From the NCBI GenBank assembly GCA_029237695.1, contig CM055271.1, forward strand, positions 79,681,488 through 79,745,487: 64,000 bases of DNA, written 5' to 3'. The DNA is from Conchocele bisecta. Taxonomy: Eukaryota; Mollusca; Bivalvia; Lucinida; Thyasiridae. Below, in pieces: positions 22,170 through 33,500 of this stretch; position 1 is the stretch's first letter, and each line of letters opens with the position of its first letter. The translations under genes were made by a program, and so were the position numbers. The notes below the pieces were generated by a model that was not told where the DNA came from, did not search any database, and saw nothing but the letters and a program-made list of their open reading frames with translations.

Positions 22170-23420
22170 TTCGCACATCCGGGTTACAACTAAAACTGCT
22201 GACGTTCCATTAGTCGACAATATGACGTCAGTGTCATGACGTAACGCAGAAACGTCAGCGATTGTTTGCTTGCAGTAAATACGTGCATTGGTCCCTAGCA
22301 CCGGTATACGACCAGAAATGGGGCTTATGGATTTGGCGACCAGTATACATCCAGATCAGCCTGTGCATAGCACAGTCTGATCAGGATCTGCACTGTTCGC
22401 CATTCCACCAATGGAACCCACGTCATGCTTCTAACAAGCAATATAGACTGCTACCATGTGCTATATTATCAGTATCTACACTGGTCATAAATCACATAAA
22501 CCCCATTTCTCCAGTCACAGCCACAACTCGGTGTATACCAGGATTGGCGATAATCAAGTCCAGCACATTCAATCGGACTCTGCCGATGATGTCGCGGCAT
22601 TTGGTACAACTTTCCAAAGCGTAACCCGTCTCTATATAACCTTAGCTGTTGATGGGACGTTAAACACATTCACGTTCACTGGAAAAGCGTAAATGTTGAA
22701 TTGTTCGAACAGTCGATGTGGTATGGAGCCCCGCAGGGGACATGGATTTTTTTTTATTAATTCGTTTCCACGAAATAACAATTCGTTCCCTCAATTTAAC
22801 AATTCGTTCCCTCGAATTACCTTAGTGCGCGCGCAGCTGGGCAATTCGAGGGAACGAATTGTTAAATTGAGGGAACGAATTGTTATTTCGTGGGAACGAA
22901 TTAATAAAAATGTCTTCTACGTCTCCTGCTCCGTAACATTGTTTGTAAAACAGTAATTCAAAGTTACATGGCCTCAGCTTTGCATATTCAACCAATGAAA
23001 CGCAATGTTTTAACTAAACATATGAGACACACCATACGATATTTTCCGTAAATGGCGTCAAAATTTGACAAAATTTTGAGAGTACATTCCTCATGTACTC
23101 TGAAAACTTTGTCAACTTTGAACTTTATTTATGAAAAATGTTGTACATTTTGTAAACTTATTTCATGAAATTACGCAGATGTCCGAATGTACAAAATCTC
23201 ATATGGGCACGCTGCAGGAAAACCAGATATAATGACACAATTTTCGATTTTCACATTTTATATTTTCGAAAAAAATATTCTGAAAAGAAAATTAAAATAT
23301 CTTTCAAAGTTTTTGTTTATCTCACTTTTTGTAACACCATGTTAACGATGCACGGTATAAAACGTAACGTGATCAAGAACACGACGTTATTCAAACAATG
23401 ATGGCGGTGGAATTTTAGCA
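22170..23420. repeat. Inverted partner of 15100-15870, extended by MITEs
   Basis: Includes a GATCAGACTGTG MITE (22270-22425), the block matching 15300-15620 (22430-22720), an inserted GGGAACGAATT foldback (22723-22950), and a palindromic AGACACGCCATG-type MITE (23025-23215). 23215-23410 is the complement of 12710-12890. No gene supported; 21840-22170 is AT-rich and unassigned. Confidence 0.65.
22723..22950. mobile_element. GGGAACGAATT foldback MITE
   Basis: Terminal GGAGCCCCGCAGGGGACAT, then inverted arms built of GGGAACGAATTGTTA-type units meeting at CGCGCGCAGC (22827). The empty site is preserved in the inverted duplicate near 15290. A relative lies at 58845-59046. Confidence 0.75.
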
Positions 23421-24180
23421 GGGGTACATTTACCAGTCGTCGGTGGCAAGTGGTCGCGAGCTATGGGTAATTTAACGAATGGGGCTCATCCTTACCGAAA
23501 TTCCGACCTGGTTTAGCCCTTACATACGTATTTGGCATTTTGTATGTGACAGTTGAATCTGGTTATACACCTGTATGTGAATATTACGATTATTCGTAAA
23601 CCTAATTTAGAGAAAGGGGCCAAGTGACCTCGGTGTGGTACACTGTAATGGACCTGTCACCATTCTAATTTCAGGGTTGAATATATTTTTTCTGTCTATG
23701 TAAATAGTTCGTTCTGATCTTAAGATTTCCACCAATTCCAGGTTAAAACGATACATAGTTTGATGTGTACAGTATATACAGTGTACTGAGAGATCCTCAT
23801 TTTATCACTTTTGCAAGATATAGGCTAACTATCTATTGTGGCATGGACCTTGTAACTAGCGGAGTTAATTGTATTTATTGATGTAAATATTCAGTTCAGA
23901 TTTGAGCTTTTGAATGGATCCAGATGTGAAATACACTGCAAACACTGCAATATTGATACATGTATTGGTCAACTGCAGAGTTTTCCCCCTTGTATAAGCC
24001 AAAATACACTAAGAAAGATAATTACTATGTGATTATTGACACTGAGAACTTGTAGTTGCCTCACTTGGATTAACACACTCCTCAATGGTATAATAACTCC
24101 TCAGAACATGCTCTGACATGCTCTGATCACAGGGCAGTGCTCCTCTCACTCCTCGACCTTATAATGAGCCTTATTACACT
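23421..24180. other. AT-rich stretch, nothing supported
   Basis: No ORF, RNA or clear repeat recognised. The last 90 bp (CTCCTCTCACTCCTCGACC) lead into the satellite without the GC-rich module seen at other copies. Confidence 0.4.
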
Positions 24181-24184
24181 ACTC

Positions 24185-24700
24185 CGATTGATCAAGTGAT
24201 ATACTAGTCATGGTGTGTTGGCCGACTGATCAAGTGCTATACTGGGCATGGCCGACTGATCAAGTGCTATACATGGCATGGTGCGGTGGCCGACTGAGCA
24301 AGTGCTATACTAGTCATTGTGCGATGGCCGACTGATCAAGTGCCAAACTAGTCCTGGGGTGATGGCCGACTGAACAAGTGCTACACTAGTCCTGGTGTGA
24401 TGGCCGACTGATCATGTGCTATAATAGTCATGGTGCAATGGTTGACTGATCAAGTGCTATGCTTGTCATGTTGCGATGGCCGACTGATCAAGTTCTATAC
24501 TGGGCATGGTGAAATAGCCGGTGATCAAGTGCTATACTGGGCATGGTGCGATAGCCGGTGATCAGGTGCTATACTGGGCATGGTGCGATAGCCGGTGATC
24601 AGGTGCTATACTGGGCATGGTGCGATAGCCGGTGATTGGGCGCTATACTGGGCATGGCGTGGTGGCCGACTGATAAGATGCTGTACTGATCAAGTCGCAT
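24185..24700 (-). repeat. 38-bp satellite array (orientation B, short)
   Basis: About 13 units of the satellite, reverse orientation relative to 941-2240. The final units share TACTGGGCATGGTGCGATAG and are locally homogenised. Confidence 0.9.
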
Positions 24701-25091
24701 GCCATAATAACTAGATGGCCATGGCCTGAATGTCGCCGCCGCCGAGGCATTTGATAGTACACAAACAAAATGAAAAAACTTCATTGCAAAACAGCTTTAG
24801 CCAGTTGACGTAAAACATGCTGCACCCACCGAGGCTTTGATAGTATACCGAGACTTTGACAAAAAAAGCGCTTTAACCAACAACTTTAGCCTGAATGCAA
24901 CGCCAATGTGACGACTATATCACGCTGTCTGCAAGCGGGCGCAAGACAAACTTTAAGGGAAATTTCAAAGTAATTTGACATTGGACACAGGGACCGCACA
25001 CGTTTGGCATATAATGAAAATGTTGGTGATAAATACACAGTATGTGAAGTTTCGAGTGAATTGGTGAAGCGGTTTCAGAGATATCGTGTTC

Positions 25092-25609
25092 TTAAAGGAA
25101 CATGCCCACTCAGTAGGCACAAACTGTTATTTATATCAGAGACATCATCTGAGACATTTTCTGGCAAAATAAACATTAATTCGCCATTACACCATTATTG
25201 AATGGCATTATTATAAATGTTATATCGGGCGTAAATTTCCACACTGATATCAGGGGCGATAACCGCGTTTCCTTAAAATGTTAACGAACATTGATTTGTA
25301 TTCTCTGTATTAAGTTTTTGATGTGCAATGATCATACTTTATAATCTGTCGAAAATATTATTTTTTTAGGTGACGCATTTAATCAGTATAAATAATTAAA
25401 AAATATCATGCCTCATTTGCATATGAAAATACAATGTAACTTGATACCACCGCAAGTCACTATCAGTAAAATAAATCATACTAAATGATTATATCTGTAT
25501 AGCGGGCACTCGCAGTTTTTAGAACTGGTGGAATAGTGACACAATTATACACATATTTAATTCATATACAAAAACAGTGTGTGCCTACTGAGTGAGCATG
25601 TACCTTTAA
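25092..25609. mobile_element. TTAA-bounded MITE
   Basis: TTAAAGGAACATGCCCACTC at the left and GAGTGAGCATGTACCTTTAA at the right. Full-length member of the family described at 119-605. Confidence 0.8.
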
Positions 25610-27319
25610 AAAAATTAACCTAAATCCAAAATACTTTAACCGGACGCACGAAGTGAAGCAGGCACGACATAATTTTAAGGTAAATTTCAAAGTAATTTGA
25701 CCTTGATATTTGGCACAGGGGTTGCACGGGTTGAGCATAGAATGAAAATATGGATGATGATAAACACACATGTGAAGCATCGAGTGAATTGACGAAGCAA
25801 TTCCAGAGATATAATGTTCTTAACAACTTTAACCTATATGTACGGTAAATACAGAAAAAAAACTTTCAAGGTAAATTTCAAAGTAATTTGACCCTAGACA
25901 TTGGGCACAGGGGCCGCATGGGTTGGACATAGAATGAAAATATGGATGGATAATGATAAAAACTTTAAAACTTTAACCTTCTGTAAATAAAAACCAGATG
26001 GCCGCGGCCCGCATGTAGAGCCCACCGAGGCATTTGATGGTCTCAGAGTATATGTATTTGAAATTTGAATTAAGGTATGTAAAAGCTTTAACGCAAATTT
26101 GAAAGTCATTTGACCTTGATCTTGGGCATGTGGGTCGCATGGGTGGGCTATAGAATGAAAATATGGATTATAATAAAGAATGATTTGAAGTTTGAAGCTA
26201 ATCCGAGTAAGTGTTGTGGAGATATACGGTATGTAAAAACTTTAACACACATTTCAAAGTCATTTGACCTTGGGGTACAGGGGCCGCATGAGTGGGACAC
26301 AGAATGAATATATGGATGATGACTAATAATCATTTGAAGTTTCAAATCAATGTGACTTAGGACTGTAGAGATATAAGGTATTTAACAACTTTAACACCGA
26401 TTTCGGACGGACTGACGCACGTACGTCCTTGTGATCACTATGTCTCGCTTTCAGCAAGCGGGCTCGACAAAAAAAATACGGATGGACGTCAATGTGCAGA
26501 CTAACGCGCGATGCGACAAAAATTGTCCAACCCCTTTTTAACGTTAGCTCCGCACTGTCCAGTGAGACCAATGCATGCCTTAAGTTTCATACAACTATTG
26601 CAACGGATGTTCGAGTTATGCTCCGGACAAATCAGAGCGCGAAAAAAACAAAGGGAGATAACTAAACTAGAAAATGTGTTCATAGAACACGAATACCCAA
26701 ATTATCGCTTTGATAGTAAACGAGGCAAAATTCGAAGTCCAAAAGGGGGAGATAATCCATGACACGGGGTTTGAATAACAAATCAAAATAAACATTGCGC
26801 ATCTACTCATAATCATGAAGCTACATATCAAGTTTCAGGGCTGTAGCTATTACCGTTTAAAAGTTTTACAAGTTACAAGGCAAAATTATCAGAAGTCAAA
26901 AGTCAAAAAGGGGGTCGAAACAAAATAAACTTTGCACATCTACTCATCATAAGGAAGCTACATACCAAGTTTGAGGTGTGTAGCTATTAAGGTTTAAAGG
27001 TTTTACGAGCTATAAGCCAAAATTGGAAAATTATAAGTTGAAAAGGGGGAGATAATCCATGACCATGGGGTCAAATCAAACATAAATACCAAGTTTCAGG
27101 TCTATCGCTTATACGGTTTAAAAGTTTTACGAGTTACAAGGTTGGTGACGGGCGGACGGAAGAACGGACAAGGGTAACACTAAATGCCCCACCCACTATG
27201 GTGGTGGGGCATAACAATTAGTGAGGCAAAATGTGAAATTCTTGTTAACGAGTTAGCGACGGCCCACATGACGAGCTTTGAAGGGCTGGACAGTATACTT
27301 TTCGAAATCTTTAAAAATA

Positions 27320-27595
27320 ATATGGACGGACATACTTTGAGGGAGAAATTTCCAATTTTAGGATAAATTTATTAATTTTTATTATACTGAATTTATTACA
27401 TTATCACAGCCATTTTGGCTGTGATAATGTAATAAATTCAGTACAATAATTCTGCATGCTTTTAATCATCAAATATATGCAGTCGTTAGTTCTATACGAA
27501 ATAATGCATTTCAGGAAAAATAAATGATTACTCCCTCAAAGTATACTTTGTTAGAAAAGTATACTTTGCAATGTTGGTGAAATAGGCTGCTGGAC
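27320..27595. mobile_element. GTAGCCGATTTCACC-family MITE with perfect core palindrome
   Basis: Core palindrome ATTACATTATCACAGCC with a short AAAATGG-type centre (27398-27437). Right end GGTGAAATAGGCTGC; the left end is degraded. Full relatives at 30565-30775, 32597-32920 and 63320-63562. Confidence 0.7.
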
Positions 27596-28666
27596 GTCAT
27601 TGTGATCACTGTCGCCTTATCCGCAAGAGGGCTCTACTAAAACAATATTGGCATGCCCAGGCATAATACAAGTAACTTACCTTAATTCATCAGTTACACA
27701 TCAGACGCTGAATGAACTTTCATTCTCACCACACCACTTGTAGAATATTAAAGTTATTCGTTATGTTCAATGGTGCTGCTTTGACACGACGTGAAATTAA
27801 AACATGCATGATATGGTCTGGAAGAATAAGCACAGACCAAGCACGCACATTCAGAATCACATCTGTCGGTTCTTATCCAGCTCCGATTTCCGTCACCTGT
27901 CCGCCAAATCCAGAATCGAACAGTGTCGCAAATTTAATCCTGTATGTTAGTGTATGAACAAAATATCACTTAGTATATTATCCAATGCGGGTTGTAATCT
28001 CTTGTTTCTCTAAATAAATGTGTCCAACAATTCCTGTAGCTGCTATCGTGATCAAAAGTGTTAAAGGTTCTGTCAGAGCCTCACATATTGATCTTAATCT
28101 CCACCATTTTGATTCCAAGTATAGTTGAACCTCCCCGAACGGCCACCTCTGCAACAACACCCTCCTTGTAACAGCCGCTATTTTATATCCCAAATGGATG
28201 ATTTCCTCTATATCTAACCCTTAGACTGCGGAGCATGAAAATTGTCGTCTGATGTTGATTTTGCATTCTTTCTCAATAAAAACATGTTTTGACAGCACTT
28301 TAGAATCATTTCCATGTTTTATTGAGAATTATTGAAGAAAATAAATAAATATCAGACGATAACATTTAATTCAGCATTAACCTCCCTACAGCAGCCATCC
28401 CTCTATAACAGCCAATTTTGTTCCCATGGATGGCTGTTGTAAAGATGTTTCACTGTACCAGAATAATTATGTTTTCGATGCACCGTCGTAGAGTTATCTG
28501 TCAGATTCCGTTGTTTATTTGATCAAATTGATGGACAAATGTGTGTCCGCTAATGTCGCCAAGAGCATAATATATGACGTCAACTTTAATAATTTTAGCA
28601 TAACTTCTGGCTTGTGAATGTTTGATTGAATAAAGTGATAACTATGGTGAAGAAGTGTGCATCTGT

Positions 28667-28741
28667 GCCCGGTTTGCTCAGTAGGTAGAGCTATGGTGTG
28701 GTAAACCAGAGGTCCCCGGTTCGATTCTGGGATGGTGCGCA
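28667..28741 (+). ncRNA. tRNA-like sequence in LTR
   Basis: Best-folding copy: D arm GCTC-AGTAGGTA-GAGC, anticodon arm with loop GTGGTAA (U33 present, anticodon GGU, Thr), T arm CCCGG-TTCGATT-CTGGG; the acceptor pairs at 5 of 7 positions. Box B is GGTTCGATTCT. It sits inside an LTR and is followed by the LTR end, so an independent cellular tRNA is unlikely. Confidence 0.65.
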
Positions 28742-28773
28742 TCTTTCTCACCCTGTGACATTTAGCGCCCAAT

Positions 28774-29105
28774 GTAATTGCGGGAAGTAACTGCAGAATA
28801 CTCCCGTATTGTCCGTACCAAGAGTTACGGTGCTCTACGTAGGTTTCCCCTGCAAAGTACCAAATCATATCTGATTCGCATTGCAGCTGTTAATTGTGAC
28901 ATATTTTCTGTATTTTTCAATTGAAAGAAATGTCAGTAATTATACATTCATTTCTGTGGAATAAGTACAGCAAAATATTTCACAATTAACAGCTAAAGCG
29001 CAAATGAGATCCGATTCGGTACTCTGCAGGAGAAACCTATGGAGCACCGTAACTCTGGGTACGGACGATAAGTGAGTAATTTGCAGAGTTACTTGCCGCA
29101 ACTAC
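28774..29105. mobile_element. Foldback MITE inserted in the TRIM primer-binding site
   Basis: About 330 bp with long inverted arms (left GTAATTGCGGGAAGTAACTG, right CAGAGTTACTTGCCGCAACT). Flanked by imperfect 7-8 bp duplications of CCCAACG, i.e. of the primer-binding site itself. An 8-bp duplication would suit a hAT-type element. The paralogous copy is at 44335-44655. Confidence 0.7.
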
Positions 29106-29215
29106 TCCCAACGTGGAGTCGTGACTGATTAAGATTCTCCAAAATGTTCCACAAATATGGAATTCAGAGACGATTAAAAAATTTGGCGACAGTATGTCAG
29201 AGAAAGTGTATCTGT

Positions 29216-29290
29216 GCCTGGTTAGCTCAGTCGGTTAGAGTGAAGGTACTGTAAACCAGGTCCCGGGTTTCGAGTCCCGGGCCGGTGGAC
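29216..29290 (+). ncRNA. tRNA-like sequence in LTR
   Basis: Perfect box A (TAGCTCAGTCGG at 29223) and extended T arm CCCGGGTTTCGAGTCCCGGG. The anticodon arm is altered (ACTGTAAACC). TTTTT follows at 29292. Confidence 0.6.
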
Positions 29291-29390
29291 ATTTTTCTCC
29301 CCCGTGACAATTGGTGCCCAACGAAGGACCGTGACTGATAAATACTCCCAAAATTGTACCCAAACATATGGAATTCGGATTCAAAATTAA

Positions 29391-30460
29391 ACACGGTGAT
29401 GTATGTACGTTTGAGAGTCATTTTATTAAAATAAGAATTAAGAAGTAAATAACGGACAGATACATGTACAGGTTTGGCAATGTCATGATACATGTACAGG
29501 TTTGGCAATGTCATGATTGTTAAAGGTCACTCATTTCAAGCTTAAAACAAGTACGTGTTTGTGGCAGGTGTAACGACCAAATTCTTATTTCGGCCTGTAC
29601 ATAGATCACGTCGATTAGTCTGATAATTGCTGGTAAGAAACATAACGATATGTTACACTAGGACAAGGGAAGTAAGTAAGTTGAAAAATAACGTCTGTGC
29701 ATCCTGATGGTAAGGGCGGGTTTCACACATTTGAGTTGTATCAATGTCAGCACATGCCGTCACGGTGGTAAATGATCGTTGTCTAAAGAGACGCGGCAGA
29801 TTGAGATTTGATGTAAGTAAGGTACGTGGGTACGTCATGGCTAACATGAGCAACATGCCTAAGGCTATTGAGGCCTTAGATTTGCAGAATGTAATCGAGT
29901 GTATATTCACAATTTATTTATTGCGTAATTATAAGTGTTGTCGTATTCTAATTTAAAGTTAATTTTTGATATTTGCGGAGTGTGTAATTATGGAATGAAA
30001 TTTCTGACACACAAACCTTGTCCACAAGGACTTTTCTCATTTTTCGTGATTTGATACCCTTGCCGTAACGATCGCAACCAGCAGATCTAATTATGTGTTT
30101 GTGTTTCATTTCGGGTTAACTGGAGTATAGTTAAGACTAATAGTTCAAGCATAGCGGAACACTGTTGTCTTCAATACCGCATGAAAGTGTAGCACGTGCA
30201 GCAAGCAGGACTGGTTGTTGTCACGTGTTTTTGCACATGTACAGATTTGTGGGACCCGTGCTTTCTAGAGTGGATTTGGCCTTAACGGTTTGTCTCTAGT
30301 TTTACCACATGGACCACTGTGGGTTGAGTACTGTCCATCTCGACTCATTCAGTAAAGATCGCAACCAACAGATATATGTGTTTGTGTTTCAATTTCGGGT
30401 CCCGAATATATATAGATATATATTGTTGCTATCTGTCCATATACATAAGATTCGTTGCCG
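29391..30460. other. No supported gene; flank downstream of the sulfotransferase
   Basis: Mostly unassigned. 29744-29956 has a 70-codon plus-strand frame and a minus-strand shadow; neither shows a domain. A 45-bp direct repeat sharing GTGTTTGTGTTTCA lies at 30068-30115 and 30356-30402. Confidence 0.4.
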
Positions 30461-30463
30461 TGT

Positions 30464-30564
30464 TCAGAATACGAGATCGGTGTGACCGAGCCTCCGACGT
30501 AACATCTCCCCCATTCGCTCCTGTATATCTTGCGGTACCTCCGTTCTCCAACCCTCGATAGAAC
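30464..30564 (-). CDS. Sulfotransferase exon 7 (C-terminus)
   Basis: Encodes GSIEGWRTEVPQDIQE and ends LGHTDLVF with TGA at 30466-30464. The G-IEGW text plus a final D-L-F is the usual SULT C-terminus. The acceptor (GGCTACAG) coincides with the end of the MITE at 30565-30775. Phase 1 matches exon 6. Confidence 0.8.
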
Positions 30565-33500
30565 CTGTAGCCGAGTTCATCAACATTGCTAAGCACACCT
30601 TTCTTGCTAAGTACACTTTGAGGGAGAAATTATTCTGCATACTTGTAATCATCAAATATATGCAGTCGTTAGTTATATATGAAATAATGCATTTCGGGGA
30701 AAATTAAAGGATTACTCCCTCAAAGTACACTTTGCTAGATAAGTATGCTTAGCAATTTTGGTGAAATCGGCTACTGGATACAGATACATGTACAGTGGAA
30801 CCTCGCTAACCGGACACCCTGATTATTCCGCCATAGTTGTGTGCTATGCGATCGCGAACATGCATCATCACTGAGATAAATGACCTAGAAACCCATCAAC
30901 ATTTAGATCACATATATTTCTTGTTGACCGGTTTAGAGAGGTTCCACTGTACATGTATTTATTTAACGCATTTACTGTGTTAATGGTAAACGAGGCTATG
31001 TATGGCACACATGTTGGGTTATATTCATTACATAAGCACAACATCATACACTGAAGCTGAACATGTGCTGCGGTTTAATTTGCATATGTATTTCACTCTT
31101 ACATTACGATTTTAAAACAATGTGGTATTGAATTGTGAAAGCCATGCGATAAATTCAGTTAAATACACAAGTAACAAACCATTGTTTATAAATCCACCGT
31201 ATTTCTTGTTAGTTCTATACATCGCCTCATGCCAGGTGCAGTTGATGGCAGCATTCCCCCGCATGCTCGCTATGTCTGTGTGTTCGTCTATCTTGTTAAT
31301 ATCCTCCTCTGGTAGCGTTTTACCAATGAAGTCGGCGATTTTCCGTATGTGATTTGTCTTGTCCTTTTAAAGATAGCAAGCTTTCCGCAAATAAAGATAT
31401 GTTGAACAATTCTGCAAAAAACGGGAACCCACTTTTCCGACGTCGTCGGAAAAGTGGGTTCCTGGTTTTTGCAGAATGTTTTAAAGATAAACACTGTGCG
31501 TACAGCGAAATTGTATTGAACATTCTCAAACGAACGCAACGACAACGAATGTAAAATGAAGTGAAAACAATTCGTTTTGTACAGCAACATGCACGGAAAT
31601 GATAATCGTTTTTTTTTGTACGTGAAAACGATAAAATACCCTGATTTCAAATAATTAAAAGCCTGTCGTTTCTTTCCGTTATTTTCCGCATTTGCTATGA
31701 ACATTTCGTCATTTTTCAACATAATATCCGGACAATGTCGTAACTAATAATAAACTAGATTACAATTTTGTAGAGATATGCATATCTTCTTAGATACCAA
31801 AATCACATGGATTGTCTCGTCTGTGGCTGTGCCTGGCAAAATGTGGCTTATGGGTTTTGCCCTAAGAAGATCCAAAGTGCCGACGAACACAAACTAACAG
31901 CTCATAGAGACACATGTATAATACATATATATTAGTAGGTTAGTGCCGTGAATGGAAAAAAATATCTGGCAAGGCTTAGGAAACGGGATGGGTGAGGCTC
32001 TGCCGAGCACATCCAATTTCTGTGCCGCGCCAGATATTTTTCCCATTCACAGTACTAACATACAATTCTATTTATCCCATCAACATTACAAATAGCTTTA
32101 AAATACAAAGAAATAACCCCAGCCGCATCTCCAAATCGTATTGACAGGATATCAAAAATGTTTCACAGCACCGGGTTTCACGGCAAATACGCACTGTGTT
32201 GACGGGAACAATTTGTGATTGTAGAGCATTCATCATTGCCCTTAGCAACTAATCTTATACCGTACTGTGCCCAGGAAAATGTAACATGCCAAATTAGTAG
32301 TATAACAAAGCAAGCCCCCAGATTGCATCACATCCCGCCCCCACCCCACCAACCGCCACAATAATTACTTGTGTATGGTACATGTATGTGTGAAGTATAT
32401 ATATAAATTAAATGATTTACGTTATTTGAGAAAGAAAGAATTAAAGCATGTAGATAGCATTAACTTTCATGAACTAAGTTGCACTTTTCTAAAAGTGCAA
32501 AACACTACGGTGTACATGTACATATCTTCCTTATTAAGTACTTTACGTATTTTACGCCTTTACTGGTTTATTTTCTGTCATACAGTAACACATAACTGTA
32601 GCCGATTTCACCAAAATTGCTAAGTAAACTTTGAGGGAGAAATTTACAATTTAAGGATAACTTTCTTATTTTTTATTTAATGAAATAAAATAAATTCTGA
32701 CCAAATTATTATACTGAATTTATTACATTATCACAGCCATTTTGGCTGTGATAATGTAATACATTCAATATAATAATTCTGCATACTTTGAATCATCAAA
32801 TATATGCATTCGTTAGTTCTATATGAAATAATGCATTTCGGAAAAAACACATAATTACTCCCTCAAAGTTTACTTAACTAGACAAGTATGCTTAGAATTT
32901 TTTGGTGAAATCGGCTACATGTGTTGTAATAATGTGTTTTCGTGATTGTTATCACGTTCTTGGGACGTTAAACTTATTCATACAGATACTCATACGGTTA
33001 CATAATCTATTCTAACAAACAAAAATGACATGTTACAGTATATACACTCAACTGGGTGTGGCCTAATATTCATCAGACAAGAGTCAGTGTCACTATGAGT
33101 CAGTCAGCTGCAGGCACAGTGTAGCCCATATACATTACTGGTGTCATATTAAATTTACCCATTTCAAGGTGTATTATCACGTGGTACTAACAACAACAAC
33201 AAGTACTGAAATTTCCATAATCCATCTGACTCAAAGTACGTATTCTTTTATAATGTCCTTATTACGTAACGGATTTTTATGAAATATGGCGCATCAAACG
33301 CGTCTTGTTAAGCTGCATTTGGTGGTCTCTATATTTTTGCCCAAACTTCTGTCGATTTTGCGAAGAATATATCGATTTCCGTGTCCTCCGACACGGAAAT
33401 CGATTCTTTGCAAAAACGAGATAAGTCTGTGCCAGACTCCCTGGGCCACCAAATGCAGCTCATGAAGACGCGTTTGCTGCGCAATATTTCATCAAAATAC

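Larger units (their letters stand above)
24701..28960 (+). repeat. Duplicated block A (partner of 40246-44560)
   Basis: Direct paralogue over about 4.2 kb. Shared landmarks: AACTAGATGGCCATGGCCTG (24708/40259), a TTAA MITE (25092-25609/40634-41153), CATTTGACCTTGATCTTGGG (26106/41927), AAACAAAGGGAGATAACTAA (26645/42979), CAAGTAACTTACCTTAATT (27669/43573) and the tRNA-bearing LTR unit with its internal MITE. Frames such as 26511-26762 occur in both copies with different lengths and show no domain, so I do not call genes. Confidence 0.8.
28635..29390 (+). mobile_element. tRNA-bearing TRIM with nested MITE, plus trailing internal copy
   Basis: Order: LTR with eroded 5' end (to TGTGACA 28760), primer-binding site remnant (TAGCGCCCAA), foldback MITE (28774-29105), rest of the internal region (GTGACTGAT ... 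AATTTGGCGACAG), second LTR 29195-29309 beginning TGTCAG and ending CGTGACA, then a second primer-binding site TGGTGCCCAACG (29312-29323) with another internal start. LTR-internal-LTR-internal order is that of a tandem dimer or recombined pair. tRNA-like units are at 28667-28741 and 29216-29290. Confidence 0.7.
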
